Shown here one piece after another: positions 9,730-17,784 of a stretch of DNA of 64,000 bases (within the stretch, counting starts at the first letter, position 1; every line of letters starts with the position of its first letter). The notes under the pieces were generated by a model that was given only the letters and a program-made list of their open reading frames with translations, searched no databases and had not been told where the DNA came from. Location of the stretch: positions 1 through 64,000 of the forward strand of contig WXYP01000003.1 of NCBI GenBank assembly GCA_009901575.1, read 5' to 3'. Position numbers and translations under genes: made by a program. The stretch comes from Flavobacteriaceae bacterium R38 (GTDB lineage: Bacteria > Bacteroidota > Bacteroidia > Flavobacteriales > Flavobacteriaceae).

Positions 9730-9903
9730 ATGAAACGAGTTTATAAAATAATTATATTATTTGCCATCATATTCCTGATAGGAATCTTCTCGTTTGCAGG
9801 TTATATTAATTACTCATTAAATAAAAATGAAGAATTAAAAGCTACAGAAATAGAAAAAAATATTTCAAGCAAAGATTCTGCTATAGCCAATTATTTAAAT
9901 TAA
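9730..9903 (+). CDS. Small single-pass membrane protein
   Basis: 57 residues. The start MKRVYKIIILFAIIFLIGIF gives a basic tip and one hydrophobic helix (residues ~5-30), followed by a polar tail rich in Glu, Lys and Asn. It lies between divergently placed rnr and the DUF2007 gene and reads in the same direction as the latter. No family recognised. The clear membrane segment and the tidy placement between genes support a real gene, but there is no homology evidence. Confidence 0.5.
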   Translation: MKRVYKIIILFAIIFLIGIFSFAGYINYSLNKNEELKATEIEKNISSKDSAIANYLN

Positions 9904-9948
9904 ATCTTTAGTAATTTTAGTCTTTATTTAAAATCTAGTAAACAATAG

Positions 9949-10191
9949 ATGAAAAATTTTATTGAAGTAGCTGTATTCACTTATCCTTATGAATACATTG
10001 TTTTGAAGTCTATTCTTGAAGAGAAGGGGATAAAGTATGTTTTTGAAAATGAAACAATGGTTGCTATTACACCTTTTTACTCTAATGCTTTAGGGGGGAT
10101 AAAACTAAAAGTTCATAGAGATGATGCAAAAGCAACCATTAAAATCATCGAAGATTTAGAACAAAATAATTCTAACTTGAGGATTGTCTGA
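9949..10191 (+). CDS. DUF2007 domain protein (putative signal-transducing, PII-like fold)
   Basis: 80 residues. The opening FIEVAVFTYPYEYIVLKSILEEKGI and the later GIKLKVHRDDAKATIKII match the DUF2007 pattern: a small beta-alpha-beta domain in which the first strand leads to a Leu-rich helix. The family is annotated as a putative signal transducer; the ligand is unknown. It follows the small membrane protein by 45 bases and may be co-transcribed with it. Confidence 0.75.
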   Translation: MKNFIEVAVFTYPYEYIVLKSILEEKGIKYVFENETMVAITPFYSNALGGIKLKVHRDDAKATIKIIEDLEQNNSNLRIV

Positions 10192-10206
10192 CTAAATTAA
10201 TTAACC

Positions 10207-11406
10207 TTATAATATAATTTTTTTGGTAAATGATCCGTATTCGCTATTAATTTGAAGTACATATACATTACTGTTATTATTATTCATAGCTATAGTATTT
10301 GTACCTTCTGTTAATTCTCTATTTAAAACCGAAACTCCTTGCAGGTTAATAATATTCAAAGAAGCAGTTCTGTCACTTATAATATTTAACACTCTGTCTT
10401 CTCCTACAAAAAAGCTAAAAGATTTTTTTAATGTATCGTTTTTTTCTTCTTCTATAGCATTATCTGCTGCAGCTCCACAATTAACTGAAAAACCTGTATT
10501 GAATCCTTTATTCCATCTTCCTGTCACATTTTCTGCATTTGTAGAAACAATATCATCATCTGCAGTAATACAAGTTAGATTTTCATTCCCTTCAGCTCTG
10601 AAAAGTTGAATATTATTATTATTTCCATTTCTGATATTAAGGGCTTCCAAACTGTTATAAGCCACCATTACCACAGTTAGATTGTTGTTATTAGACAAAT
10701 CTAAATCTAATACACTGTTATATAAGATATTTACCTGTTGTAAATTTACATTAGTACTTAAGTTTAAAGCATCTAAGTTATTATTACTAGCATTTAACTG
10801 TACTAAATTTTGAGAGTTATCTACATTTAGACTTGTTAAATTATTATACTCAGCATTTACTATTTCTAATACAGGGAAGTTACTTACATCAAAGTTAGTT
10901 AACTGATTATTTTGGCAATAAACTTTTTCTAACTGTCTGTTATTTACAAGATCCAATTCGGTTAAATTATTATCGGCACTTGCTAAATACGTAAGATTTC
11001 TATTGTTGTATAAATTTAATTCTGTAAGCCTGTTCTTATAAACGTTTAATTTTTCAAGCCTGGTATTGTTTGAAACATCTATAGATCTAAGTCTGTTGTT
11101 ATAAACACTTATTTCTTTAAGATTTGTATTCAGGCTTAAATCTAATGATCTTAAATCATTATTATCTGCAATTAAAACTTCTAAATTAACAAAAGCTTCT
11201 ATCCCGGAAAGATCTTCAATCTGTTCTCCGGAGATATCAAGATAATATACTTGATTTAAACTCCCTCTTTCAAGAAACCCATCAGGATTTCCAACATCGT
11301 ATCCTTGTCTGATTAATGCATTTTCAAAATTAACATCTTTGATCTGAAAGTTCTGTGCGCTTATTAATGTAGTACATAACAAAAAAGCAAAGTAAAGGTG
11401 TCTCAT
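10207..11406 (-). CDS. Secreted leucine-rich repeat protein with T9SS type A sorting domain
   Basis: 399 residues from MRHLYFAFLLCTTLISAQ, a signal peptide. Residues ~50-280 hold about ten leucine-rich repeats of 21 residues with the pattern LxxLxLxNNxxLxxLxxxNN, the bacterial LRR type rich in Asn ladders. After a linker, the last ~75 residues (SFFVGEDRVLNII to FTKKIIL) form a type A secretion-system-IX C-terminal domain. It is therefore predicted to be exported and anchored or released at the cell surface, probably for binding. ATG 11406 is chosen because a further upstream start would be TTG and add residues ahead of the signal peptide. Confidence 0.88.
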   Translation of the reverse strand: MRHLYFAFLLCTTLISAQNFQIKDVNFENALIRQGYDVGNPDGFLERGSLNQVYYLDISGEQIEDLSGIEAFVNLEVLIADNNDLRSLDLSLNTNLKEISVYNNRLRSIDVSNNTRLEKLNVYKNRLTELNLYNNRNLTYLASADNNLTELDLVNNRQLEKVYCQNNQLTNFDVSNFPVLEIVNAEYNNLTSLNVDNSQNLVQLNASNNNLDALNLSTNVNLQQVNILYNSVLDLDLSNNNNLTVVMVAYNSLEALNIRNGNNNNIQLFRAEGNENLTCITADDDIVSTNAENVTGRWNKGFNTGFSVNCGAAADNAIEEEKNDTLKKSFSFFVGEDRVLNIISDRTASLNIINLQGVSVLNRELTEGTNTIAMNNNNSNVYVLQINSEYGSFTKKIIL

Positions 11407-12135
11407 GGTAATTAGTTTTTTGGGGTTTAACAAGACTAAACTATGTAAACTTTTTCAAATATCCGATAAAAAGCACAATTTTTTCGATGAAATGCACGTT
11501 ATGTTAAGTTTGCCTTACTTTTTTACACCTATATATATAATAGCAAAAAGAGGCAATACAATTTTTTTTAAAAAAAAGAGTTAAAAGAGTCTCATTATTT
11601 ATTAAAACAATAAGTATTGAGTAGAAAATAATTAAATAAAAACAGATATCAACAATTATAATATTTAAATATTCTTTCTTTTTAAAATTAAAAAAATATT
11701 GTCATTTATTATTGTTTGTTAATATGCAGAATAAAAAATTTAAGTATTATTTTTTTTATTGAAATCTACTTAAATATACAATTTAATAAACAACTTATTA
11801 AGGAGGTAAAATCTTAAAAATGAATATAATTTTAAGAATAATTAACAATTGTTGACAAACAAAATTGACATTATTTTTTTGATATTTTAGTGTATAAATT
11901 TTGTTGATATCTAAGAAAACTCCCTTTGATAAATAACATAAAAAAAATGACAATATCCCTTGTGAAATTGATTTAAATAATCATATCACAATTTAAATTT
12001 GAAAGAGCAAATTTAGTTTTCCATTTTAATCCATAAATATTAACAATTTATATTATTTTATAATTAACTGATTATTAATTAATTGTAATATTAAATTAAC
12101 ATGGCTATTTATAAGAGTTCATAAGGACTATTTTT
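11407..12135. other. Long AT-rich intergenic region
   Basis: About 730 bases, extremely A/T rich with long T and A runs, between the divergent LRR gene and rpiB. The only feature that stands out is a strong Shine-Dalgarno-like AGGAGGT at 11801-11807, unusual in this phylum, 12 bases before an ATG (11820) that opens an 11-residue frame ending at 11855. No tRNA, rRNA or conserved coding frame was seen. It may hold the promoter region of the LRR gene. Confidence 0.5.
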
Positions 12136-12143
12136 TAACTTTG
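12136..12143 (+). promoter_or_regulatory. TAnnTTTG promoter element before rpiB
   Basis: TAACTTTG matches the Bacteroidota -7 consensus and lies 37 bases before the rpiB ATG. Confidence 0.55.
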
Positions 12144-12180
12144 TAAAGTATAAATAATGAACTTTTAAAACATACAGAAG

Positions 12181-12615
12181 ATGAAAATCGCAATTGGTAA
12201 TGATCACGCCGGAACTGAATACAAATTTGCAATTATTGACTTATTAAAGAGTTTGAATATTGAAGTTGTTAATTATGGAACAGATGATTCTGCTAGTGTT
12301 GATTATCCGGATTTTGTTCATCCTGTTGCTGATGATGTAGAAGATGATAAAGTTAATTACGGAATTATTATTTGTGGAAGTGGAAACGGAGCTTCTATGA
12401 CAGCAAATAAACACCAAAAAGTGAGATCTGCCCTTTGTTGGAATAATGAAATTACAGCATTGGCAAGGCAACATAACAATGCTAATATTTTAAGTATACC
12501 GGCTCGCTTTACTTCATTACATCAAGCATTAGATATGGTAAAAACATTTTTGAATACCGAATTTGAAGGTGGAAGGCATGAAAATAGAGTGAATAAAATT
12601 CCTCAGACTTGTTAA
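12181..12615 (+). CDS. rpiB: Ribose-5-phosphate isomerase B
   Basis: 144 residues, full length for RpiB/LacAB isomerases. The N-terminal MKIAIGNDHAG supplies the Asp-His phosphate/ring-opening site, and IICGSGNGASMTANKH holds the catalytic Cys and the Gly-rich anion loop. The C-terminus contains the ALARQHNNANILSIPARF segment. It interconverts ribose 5-phosphate and ribulose 5-phosphate in the cytoplasmic pentose phosphate pathway. It has its own TAnnTTTG promoter and is followed by a GNAT gene after 115 bases. Confidence 0.94.
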   Translation: MKIAIGNDHAGTEYKFAIIDLLKSLNIEVVNYGTDDSASVDYPDFVHPVADDVEDDKVNYGIIICGSGNGASMTANKHQKVRSALCWNNEITALARQHNNANILSIPARFTSLHQALDMVKTFLNTEFEGGRHENRVNKIPQTC

Positions 12616-12730
12616 GTTTTTCATAGAACACTTATATATATTGTATTGTTAAGTCAAGGTAATTTTAAAGTACTTTGAATATTTTCTTACCAACTATTAT
12701 TTACCCATTCACAAATAAACACAAGGTTTA

Positions 12731-13174
12731 ATGATTGATATTTCTGTAAAAAAATTTGAAGAGCTTTCATTAATAGAACTTTATGAACTTCTTGAATTAA
12801 GAAGTGAAGTTTTTGTTTTAGAACAAGAATGTGCTTACCAGGATGTAGATGGAAAAGATAAAAAGGCACTTCATGTATTAGGTAAGAAAGAAGGTAAAAT
12901 TATAGCTTATGTTCGTTTATTTGATAAAGGAGATTATTTTGAAGAAGCTAGTTTTGGTAGAGTAGTTGTCTTAGAACAAGAACGTAAATATGGATATGGA
13001 CATGATATAATTAATGCTTCTGTTAAAGCTATTGAAAAGTACTACAAAACATCTACCATAGTTATTTCTGCTCAAACGTATCTAAGAAAATTCTATACTA
13101 CTCATCATTTTAAACAAATAGGAGAAGAGTATTTAGAAGATGGAATTCCGCACATAAAAATGATTAAAAAATAA
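12731..13174 (+). CDS. GNAT family N-acetyltransferase (ElaA-like)
   Basis: 147 residues. The order of elements is that of ElaA-type GNATs: the N-terminal ELYELLELRSEVFVLEQECAY helix and loop, YQDVDGKDKKALHVLG, then FGRVVVLEQERKYGYGHDII, which is the acetyl-CoA binding segment, and a late IVISAQTYLRKFYTTHHF. Substrate unknown. It may share the rpiB transcript. Confidence 0.86.
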   Translation: MIDISVKKFEELSLIELYELLELRSEVFVLEQECAYQDVDGKDKKALHVLGKKEGKIIAYVRLFDKGDYFEEASFGRVVVLEQERKYGYGHDIINASVKAIEKYYKTSTIVISAQTYLRKFYTTHHFKQIGEEYLEDGIPHIKMIKK

Positions 13175-13221
13175 TTTTATTTATGAGGTAATCAGGAAGA
13201 CATATAATTTTATTATTTAAT

Positions 13222-13274
13222 CCCCTCATCCCTGTCTACCGTCAGGCAAGCTGGCCTTCTTCTCAAGGAGAAGG
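13222..13274. repeat. Short intergenic palindromic repeat remnant
   Basis: GC-richer than its surroundings. Contains a CCTG...CAGG imperfect palindrome (CCTGTCTACCGTCAGG) followed by CTTCTTCTCAAGGAGAAGG, also palindromic. The first part resembles the CCTGCCTACC...GGCAGGCAGG insertion at 52362-52391, so it is probably a dispersed repeat family. Confidence 0.5.
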
Positions 13275-13281
13275 AATATTT

Positions 13282-13570
13282 TTAATCCAATACTTGTCCA
13301 AAGCACAAAATATAACCATTACAATCTTCTATTTCAAAATCACGATTACCATATTCTGTATCTTTAATCTTTTTTTGAAGTAAATTCTTTATAAAGTTCA
13401 TTCACATAGTTTACCCAGATATAAGCGTCCCATGCTTCGGCTCCATTGGTATGTCAACCAGCGTCTATATTAGGAATTCTATTTGGTTTTCCTAATCGTA
13501 ATTTTTTGGTATAAAATTTAATAGTTTCCAGAATGTTATCAACTATAAAATAAGGTGCTATTTTTTTCAT
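13282..13570 (-). pseudogene. Decayed VOC superfamily (glyoxalase/bleomycin-resistance-like) gene
   Basis: On the minus strand an ATG at 13570 opens MKKIAPYFIVDNILETIKFY, the first strand and helix of a VOC domain. An in-frame TGA follows at about codon 40 (after NIDAG), the frame resumes with WDAYIWVNYVNELYKEF, then a frameshift is needed to reach YGNRDFEIEDCNGYILCFGQ, the standard closing motif of this family. One stop and one frameshift in ~95 codons indicate a pseudogene. Original substrate unknown. Confidence 0.8.
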
Positions 13571-13579
13571 TCTGAAAAA

Positions 13580-15214
13580 TTACCTCAGCAATTTCCCGTA
13601 TTTTCCTTTATCTGCAAGTAATTTTGTTGCAGTAGTAATGGCTTCGTCATTTGTCAGATAGTAATCATATAGCCCTTCTCTGTAAAAAAAACGTTTGATA
13701 ATTTCATCTTTTAGATGATTGGTTAATTCATCTTTATATGTATCTAATGCTCTGGCTTTACTATCATTAATATCTGAAAGTAATTTTTGATAATCGGCTT
13801 TAACAGAAGTTCCAAATTCATTAGCTTCATCACTGTTCATAATTTGTTTTAGTGATCTTTCCGTATTTGTTTCATAACTAAAACCACTACTAGCTACAAA
13901 TTTTTTAAACTCGTTATAATCTGACGATTTAAAAGAGAAATTATTAATATTCTCAACAGTATTATCAAAATAATATTTAGTAGCGTAATCAAAAACCACA
14001 TTATTATCCATCAATGCTTTGGTAAGTTTACTTTGTTTTAGAGAATTGATTTCTACATCAGGAAAAACACCACCACCATCATAGACAGTTCTTCCGTTTT
14101 TAGTTTTAAAAGCATTAAAATCTGTTGATTCTGTTCTTACAGCATTTCCGTTTTCATCTCTGTTCCAGTAATCCAAAGCCTGAATACATCTTCCAGATGG
14201 AGTATAATACCTGGAAATAGTTACTTTTAACTGAGTTCCGTAAGTAAGTCTAAGCGGACGTTGTACTAAACCTTTACCAAAACTTCTGGCACCTAATACA
14301 ACAGCACGGTCTAAATCTTGTAATGCCCCGGAAACAATCTCACTGGCAGAAGCACTTCTGCCATTTACCAATACAACTAATGGAATTTCTGTATCTACAG
14401 CTTTGTTTCTGGTCTTATATTCCTGGTTAAACTTCTTTACTTTAGATTTTGTAGTAACAATTAATTCTCCTTTAGGAACAAATAGATTAGTCACGTTAAT
14501 TGCTTCAGATAACAGTCCACCGGGATTTCCTCGCAAATCCAGTATAATTCGTTCTGCTCCCTTAGATTTTAAATCTTGTAAAGCTTTCTTAGTTTGACCG
14601 GAAGCTTTTCTATTAAATCTTGAAAGTACAATATAACCTGTTTTATTATTAACCATAGAAGAATATGGAACAGCATCAACTTCAATTTCTTCACGAACCA
14701 AGGTAGTCGTTTGAATCTTTCCCTGTCTCTTATAAGTAATATCAATTTTACTTTTCACAGCACCTTTTAATAGCTCACTGGCATCATCTTTAAAATCGGC
14801 TATAGTAATATCTCCAATCTTGGTGATCTCATCTCCTGCTTTTAATCCTGCTTTATCTGCCGGAGAATTTTTATAAGGTTCAGTTATGAGAAGCTTATCA
14901 TTGTAACTTCTAACCATGGCTCCAATACCTGAATATTCACCATTATTCCTGATTTTGTATTCTTCTACATCCTGTTCGTTTAAAAATCGGGTATAGGGAT
15001 CTAAATCATCTAACATACTTTTAATGGCAGTATCCATTAATTCTGCAGGATTAGTCTCATCTACATAATTCATATTTAACTCTTTAAAGAGTGTAGTAAA
15101 AATTTCTATTTGCTTGGCAATTTCAAAGAAATCACTCTTAAAACCCGCACTTACAAATAAAATAGTAGCAGCTAAAGCAGGTACAACGATTCTTTTCTTT
15201 AATCCTATCTTCAT
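13580..15214 (-). CDS. S41 family C-terminal processing peptidase
   Basis: 544 residues with an N-terminal signal anchor (residues ~8-25). A PDZ domain lies at ~85-165 (GIGAMVRSYNDKLLITEPY, SPADKAGLKAGDEI), followed by the S41 protease core with LDLRGNPGGLL, the nucleophile region NGRSASASEI near residue 290 and the general-base Lys in ARSFGKGLVQ near 314. A further C-terminal extension of ~150 residues is typical of the Bacteroidota CtpA-like branch. It cleaves envelope proteins in the periplasm. It overlaps the DUF4349 gene by 4 bases and forms an apparent operon with rnpA. Confidence 0.93.
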   Translation of the reverse strand: MKIGLKKRIVVPALAATILFVSAGFKSDFFEIAKQIEIFTTLFKELNMNYVDETNPAELMDTAIKSMLDDLDPYTRFLNEQDVEEYKIRNNGEYSGIGAMVRSYNDKLLITEPYKNSPADKAGLKAGDEITKIGDITIADFKDDASELLKGAVKSKIDITYKRQGKIQTTTLVREEIEVDAVPYSSMVNNKTGYIVLSRFNRKASGQTKKALQDLKSKGAERIILDLRGNPGGLLSEAINVTNLFVPKGELIVTTKSKVKKFNQEYKTRNKAVDTEIPLVVLVNGRSASASEIVSGALQDLDRAVVLGARSFGKGLVQRPLRLTYGTQLKVTISRYYTPSGRCIQALDYWNRDENGNAVRTESTDFNAFKTKNGRTVYDGGGVFPDVEINSLKQSKLTKALMDNNVVFDYATKYYFDNTVENINNFSFKSSDYNEFKKFVASSGFSYETNTERSLKQIMNSDEANEFGTSVKADYQKLLSDINDSKARALDTYKDELTNHLKDEIIKRFFYREGLYDYYLTNDEAITTATKLLADKGKYGKLLR

Positions 15215-16023
15215 AACTTTTTCTTTTTAAAAAATCTCCTTCTCAGGAAGAATACGGTAAATATTACTATTAATATAAAAGGCCAAATATTTAAGATACC
15301 TAAAAAGAAGAAAGAAAGTCCGTTAAATCCAGACTTTAAAGCTTTCCACATTTTGGAACCATAGGAGACAGTAACTCCGTTTTCGGCAGTTAATTTATAA
15401 AATTCTATTGTTAAAGTACTTAAGGAAACCTGATTTTGTAAATACTTTAACCTTCCTTCTTTGGCTTCAATTTCTTCACGAATAGAAGAAAGCTCTCTTT
15501 CTATTTCCAGAATCTCTTTAACCGAATTGGCTTTTTTGAGCAATTCCAGGTAGCGGTTTTCCAGTGTTTTTTTAGCTTTAAGACGAGCTTCCAGATCAAT
15601 AAATTCTTCGGTAACATCTCTGGCAGAAATACGTTTGGTATCAAAATAAGAAACGTTTTTACTAATAGAGTCTATAACTTTTTGAAAGTTTTGCGTGGGA
15701 ATCCGAATAACTAAACTCCGGTTATAATCGCCATAGCCTTTTCCCGATTCATCTTTTTGAATAAAACCCTCATGCTGTCGAGTATAATTGACAATTTCCT
15801 GGTATGTTTTTTCTAAGTTATTGGTTTGAAACCGAAGAAAACTTTCCTTGATGATTTTTTGTTCCCTTTCTTCAAAATTAAAATCAAAAGATACCTGATC
15901 AAGTTCTGAATTATTAACTAATTCTAATATTGATTCGTTACCAGATTTATACGCTTCTTCCGAAGAATTATTTCCAGAGCAGGCCAGGGCAATAGATAAT
16001 AAAAACCAGGATAATAATTTCAT
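15211..16023 (-). CDS. DUF4349 lipoprotein
   Basis: 270 residues. Lipoprotein signal MKLLSWFLLSIALAC with the Cys at 15. A globular DUF4349 region follows (YGDYNRSLVIRIPTQNF), then a heptad coiled coil at ~145-195 (LEARLKAKKTLENRYLELL, EIERELSSIREEIEAKEGRL), and a C-terminal transmembrane helix with an RRRFFKKKK tail. The family is envelope-located with no assigned reaction. ATGA overlaps with both neighbours (4 bases each) tie it to rnpA and the S41 peptidase as one translationally coupled unit. Confidence 0.85.
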   Translation of the reverse strand: MKLLSWFLLSIALACSGNNSSEEAYKSGNESILELVNNSELDQVSFDFNFEEREQKIIKESFLRFQTNNLEKTYQEIVNYTRQHEGFIQKDESGKGYGDYNRSLVIRIPTQNFQKVIDSISKNVSYFDTKRISARDVTEEFIDLEARLKAKKTLENRYLELLKKANSVKEILEIERELSSIREEIEAKEGRLKYLQNQVSLSTLTIEFYKLTAENGVTVSYGSKMWKALKSGFNGLSFFFLGILNIWPFILIVIFTVFFLRRRFFKKKKL

Positions 16024-16403
16024 TGTTTATTTATTTGTTTTAAGAACCTATTCAAAAGTTGTTCCATACTCTTATTTAACTGAATAAAAGAAGGTTGTTC
16101 TTTACCAAGGTACAAAAACATAAACGCATAAGATGTTGGCAGATTGTTAAAAAGTGTAGTTTTTTGAAGCCTGTAAGACTCACGGATAAGTCTTTTTATA
16201 TGATTTCTATCGACGGCTTTTTTAAATTTTCTTTTAGGAACAGAAAAACCAGCTAGCACATTAACAGAAGTAGATTGATGTTCTGTTAGAGGGATAAATA
16301 CAAGTTTTAGCGGAAATTTAGAAACAGATTTACCATCAGAAAATAATTTTTCAATTAGTTTCCGGCTTTTTAATTTTTCTTCTTTAGGAAAAGAATTACT
16401 CAT
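16020..16403 (-). CDS. rnpA: Ribonuclease P protein component
   Basis: 127 residues. Recognised by FPKEEKLKSRKLIEKLF at the start, FSVPKRKFKKAVDRNHIKR and the RNR-type basic motif RNHIKRLIRESYR. The protein binds RNase P RNA and helps remove 5' leaders from tRNA precursors. It is first in a tight operon with the DUF4349 lipoprotein and the S41 peptidase rather than next to rpmH. Confidence 0.93.
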   Translation of the reverse strand: MSNSFPKEEKLKSRKLIEKLFSDGKSVSKFPLKLVFIPLTEHQSTSVNVLAGFSVPKRKFKKAVDRNHIKRLIRESYRLQKTTLFNNLPTSYAFMFLYLGKEQPSFIQLNKSMEQLLNRFLKQINKQ

Positions 16404-16431
16404 TTATCTTTTTCAAATTCGGGTAAAAATA

Positions 16432-16470
16432 GAAAAAACCACTCGGAAAGCTTTAAAAAAGCTCCGAGTA
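16432..16470 (-). terminator. Rho-independent terminator at the left end of the phage-like island
   Basis: On the minus strand the hairpin ACTCGGAGCTT / AAGCTTTCCGAGT is followed by a T-run. It lies just beyond the stop of the last leftward gene (16480) and before the rnpA start, so it insulates rnpA from island transcription. Confidence 0.75.
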
Positions 16471-16479
16471 GTTTTGTTT

Positions 16480-17064
16480 TTAAAATAATTTGAGACCAAC
16501 ACCAACATTATGAGTTATACCTACGGGGTCATTAAGATTTACCCGATAACTTACAAACCAGTTTCCTTTTCTATGGTATTGCAGTCCTAAACTAGTATTG
16601 TTAAAATGTTCTTTATTTCCTCCAAGTTCCCCAAAAACATAAAGGCCACTTTTATAAGTTTTAGGATATTCTATGGTCTTTGTCGTAATAATTTCCCGAG
16701 GCACCTTTAATTTATACGAAAGTTTACTGTCTAACAATTCACCTTTCAGTAAATTATAAGTGTAAATCTCGATATCGTCATTTTGTATAGTGTCCTGGTA
16801 TACTCTTGCTTCTTCAATATTTTCTGAATTAATATCATTTACCTCATCTGTTTTTAATACTATTTGCGGATGCTCTTTGTCTACATAAACTGTTTTGTAT
16901 TTAACAGTTTGTACTTTAAAAGTGTCGACTTTAGTCTGCCAAATCGTATCTGATACCACAGTAACAATAGGGTTTTTATCTATTGATTTTCTTTCACAAT
17001 TTTTTAGTGTGATAAAAGCAAATAAGAAACCAATTAAGAATAGCCATATATTGTTTTGTTTCAT
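16480..17064 (-). CDS. Membrane-anchored island protein of unknown function
   Basis: 194 residues. One N-terminal hydrophobic segment (residues ~5-22, NNIWLFLIGFLFAFITL) followed directly by a Cys and a long Thr/Val/Asp-rich region (~35-115) likely to be extended or coiled. The last ~55 residues (GLYVFGELGGNKEHFNNTSLGLQYHR to GVGLKLF) alternate like beta-hairpins. It is the last gene of the island, 2 bases after the neighbouring fibre-like gene. Small anchored proteins in this place next to a holin and lysin can be spanin-like accessories, but this is only positional inference. Confidence 0.6.
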   Translation of the reverse strand: MKQNNIWLFLIGFLFAFITLKNCERKSIDKNPIVTVVSDTIWQTKVDTFKVQTVKYKTVYVDKEHPQIVLKTDEVNDINSENIEEARVYQDTIQNDDIEIYTYNLLKGELLDSKLSYKLKVPREIITTKTIEYPKTYKSGLYVFGELGGNKEHFNNTSLGLQYHRKGNWFVSYRVNLNDPVGITHNVGVGLKLF

Positions 17065-17066
17065 AA

Positions 17067-17669
17067 TTAAACTTGAACTATAAGTCCAGAGGACTCTGAA
17101 TCTATATTAGTAATTTGCAGGATTATTGGAACTGAGGTTTTTCCTAAAAAATCTTCTACAACTACCTGGAAAGAAAAGAGATCTTCTTGTCCGTTGAATA
17201 CATTAGGATCTATATTTACTGTCAATAAATTATCCAGAAATCCAGTTCCAGGCAAAAACCCAGTTCCGAGTTCATCAGTGATACGAAATTCATCCGCTAA
17301 TGCTAATGACTTTTCTTCAAATACGATTTCTGTACCACTTAGAACAGGGTTGCCATTATACAAAACACTCATGCCTGGGGCAGCTGTTGTCAGATTACTA
17401 ATAATTAGTTTTTTAAGAGGCTTCATTCCTACATATAAAGAACCAAGATAATTCCAGAATCCGATAGGTTGATCGTAAGTAAAATAGACTCCGTTGTCAT
17501 CTTGTGGAATTATGTAATTAAATACATAACCGTTTTCAATTTCTAGAAATTCTGGTTTAGGAAAACTATCTATATGAATAAAACTATCCAACAAGGCTTC
17601 GAATTGTTGTTGTGTAGGCTTGTCACCAGTTTCGAAATATGTTTTTAATGTTTCTATTGTTTGTTTCAT
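17067..17669 (-). CDS. Fibre-like protein with shared ETGDKPTQQQF N-terminus
   Basis: 200 residues. Residues 1-35 share the N-terminal module found in three other island proteins (ETGDKPTQQQF, then L.DSF.H). The remainder (residues ~40-200) is beta-rich and clearly homologous to the 33927-34469 protein at the other end of the island: shared QPIGFWNYLGSLYVGMKPLK-like, APGxxxLYxG and EDFLGxxS segments in the same order. Probably a structural or attachment protein of a phage-like particle, with the N-terminus as a docking module. Function is inferred, no named family. Confidence 0.6.
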   Translation of the reverse strand: MKQTIETLKTYFETGDKPTQQQFEALLDSFIHIDSFPKPEFLEIENGYVFNYIIPQDDNGVYFTYDQPIGFWNYLGSLYVGMKPLKKLIISNLTTAAPGMSVLYNGNPVLSGTEIVFEEKSLALADEFRITDELGTGFLPGTGFLDNLLTVNIDPNVFNGQEDLFSFQVVVEDFLGKTSVPIILQITNIDSESSGLIVQV

Positions 17670-17784
17670 TTTATTATTATTTTATTACTGCCTGAATTGG
17701 CATTTATTAAATTGAGTCATGAAAAAGTATCATTGATACCCCTTTCTTTCTAAATTAAATCAGTCTTTACAATTTGAATTTTTA

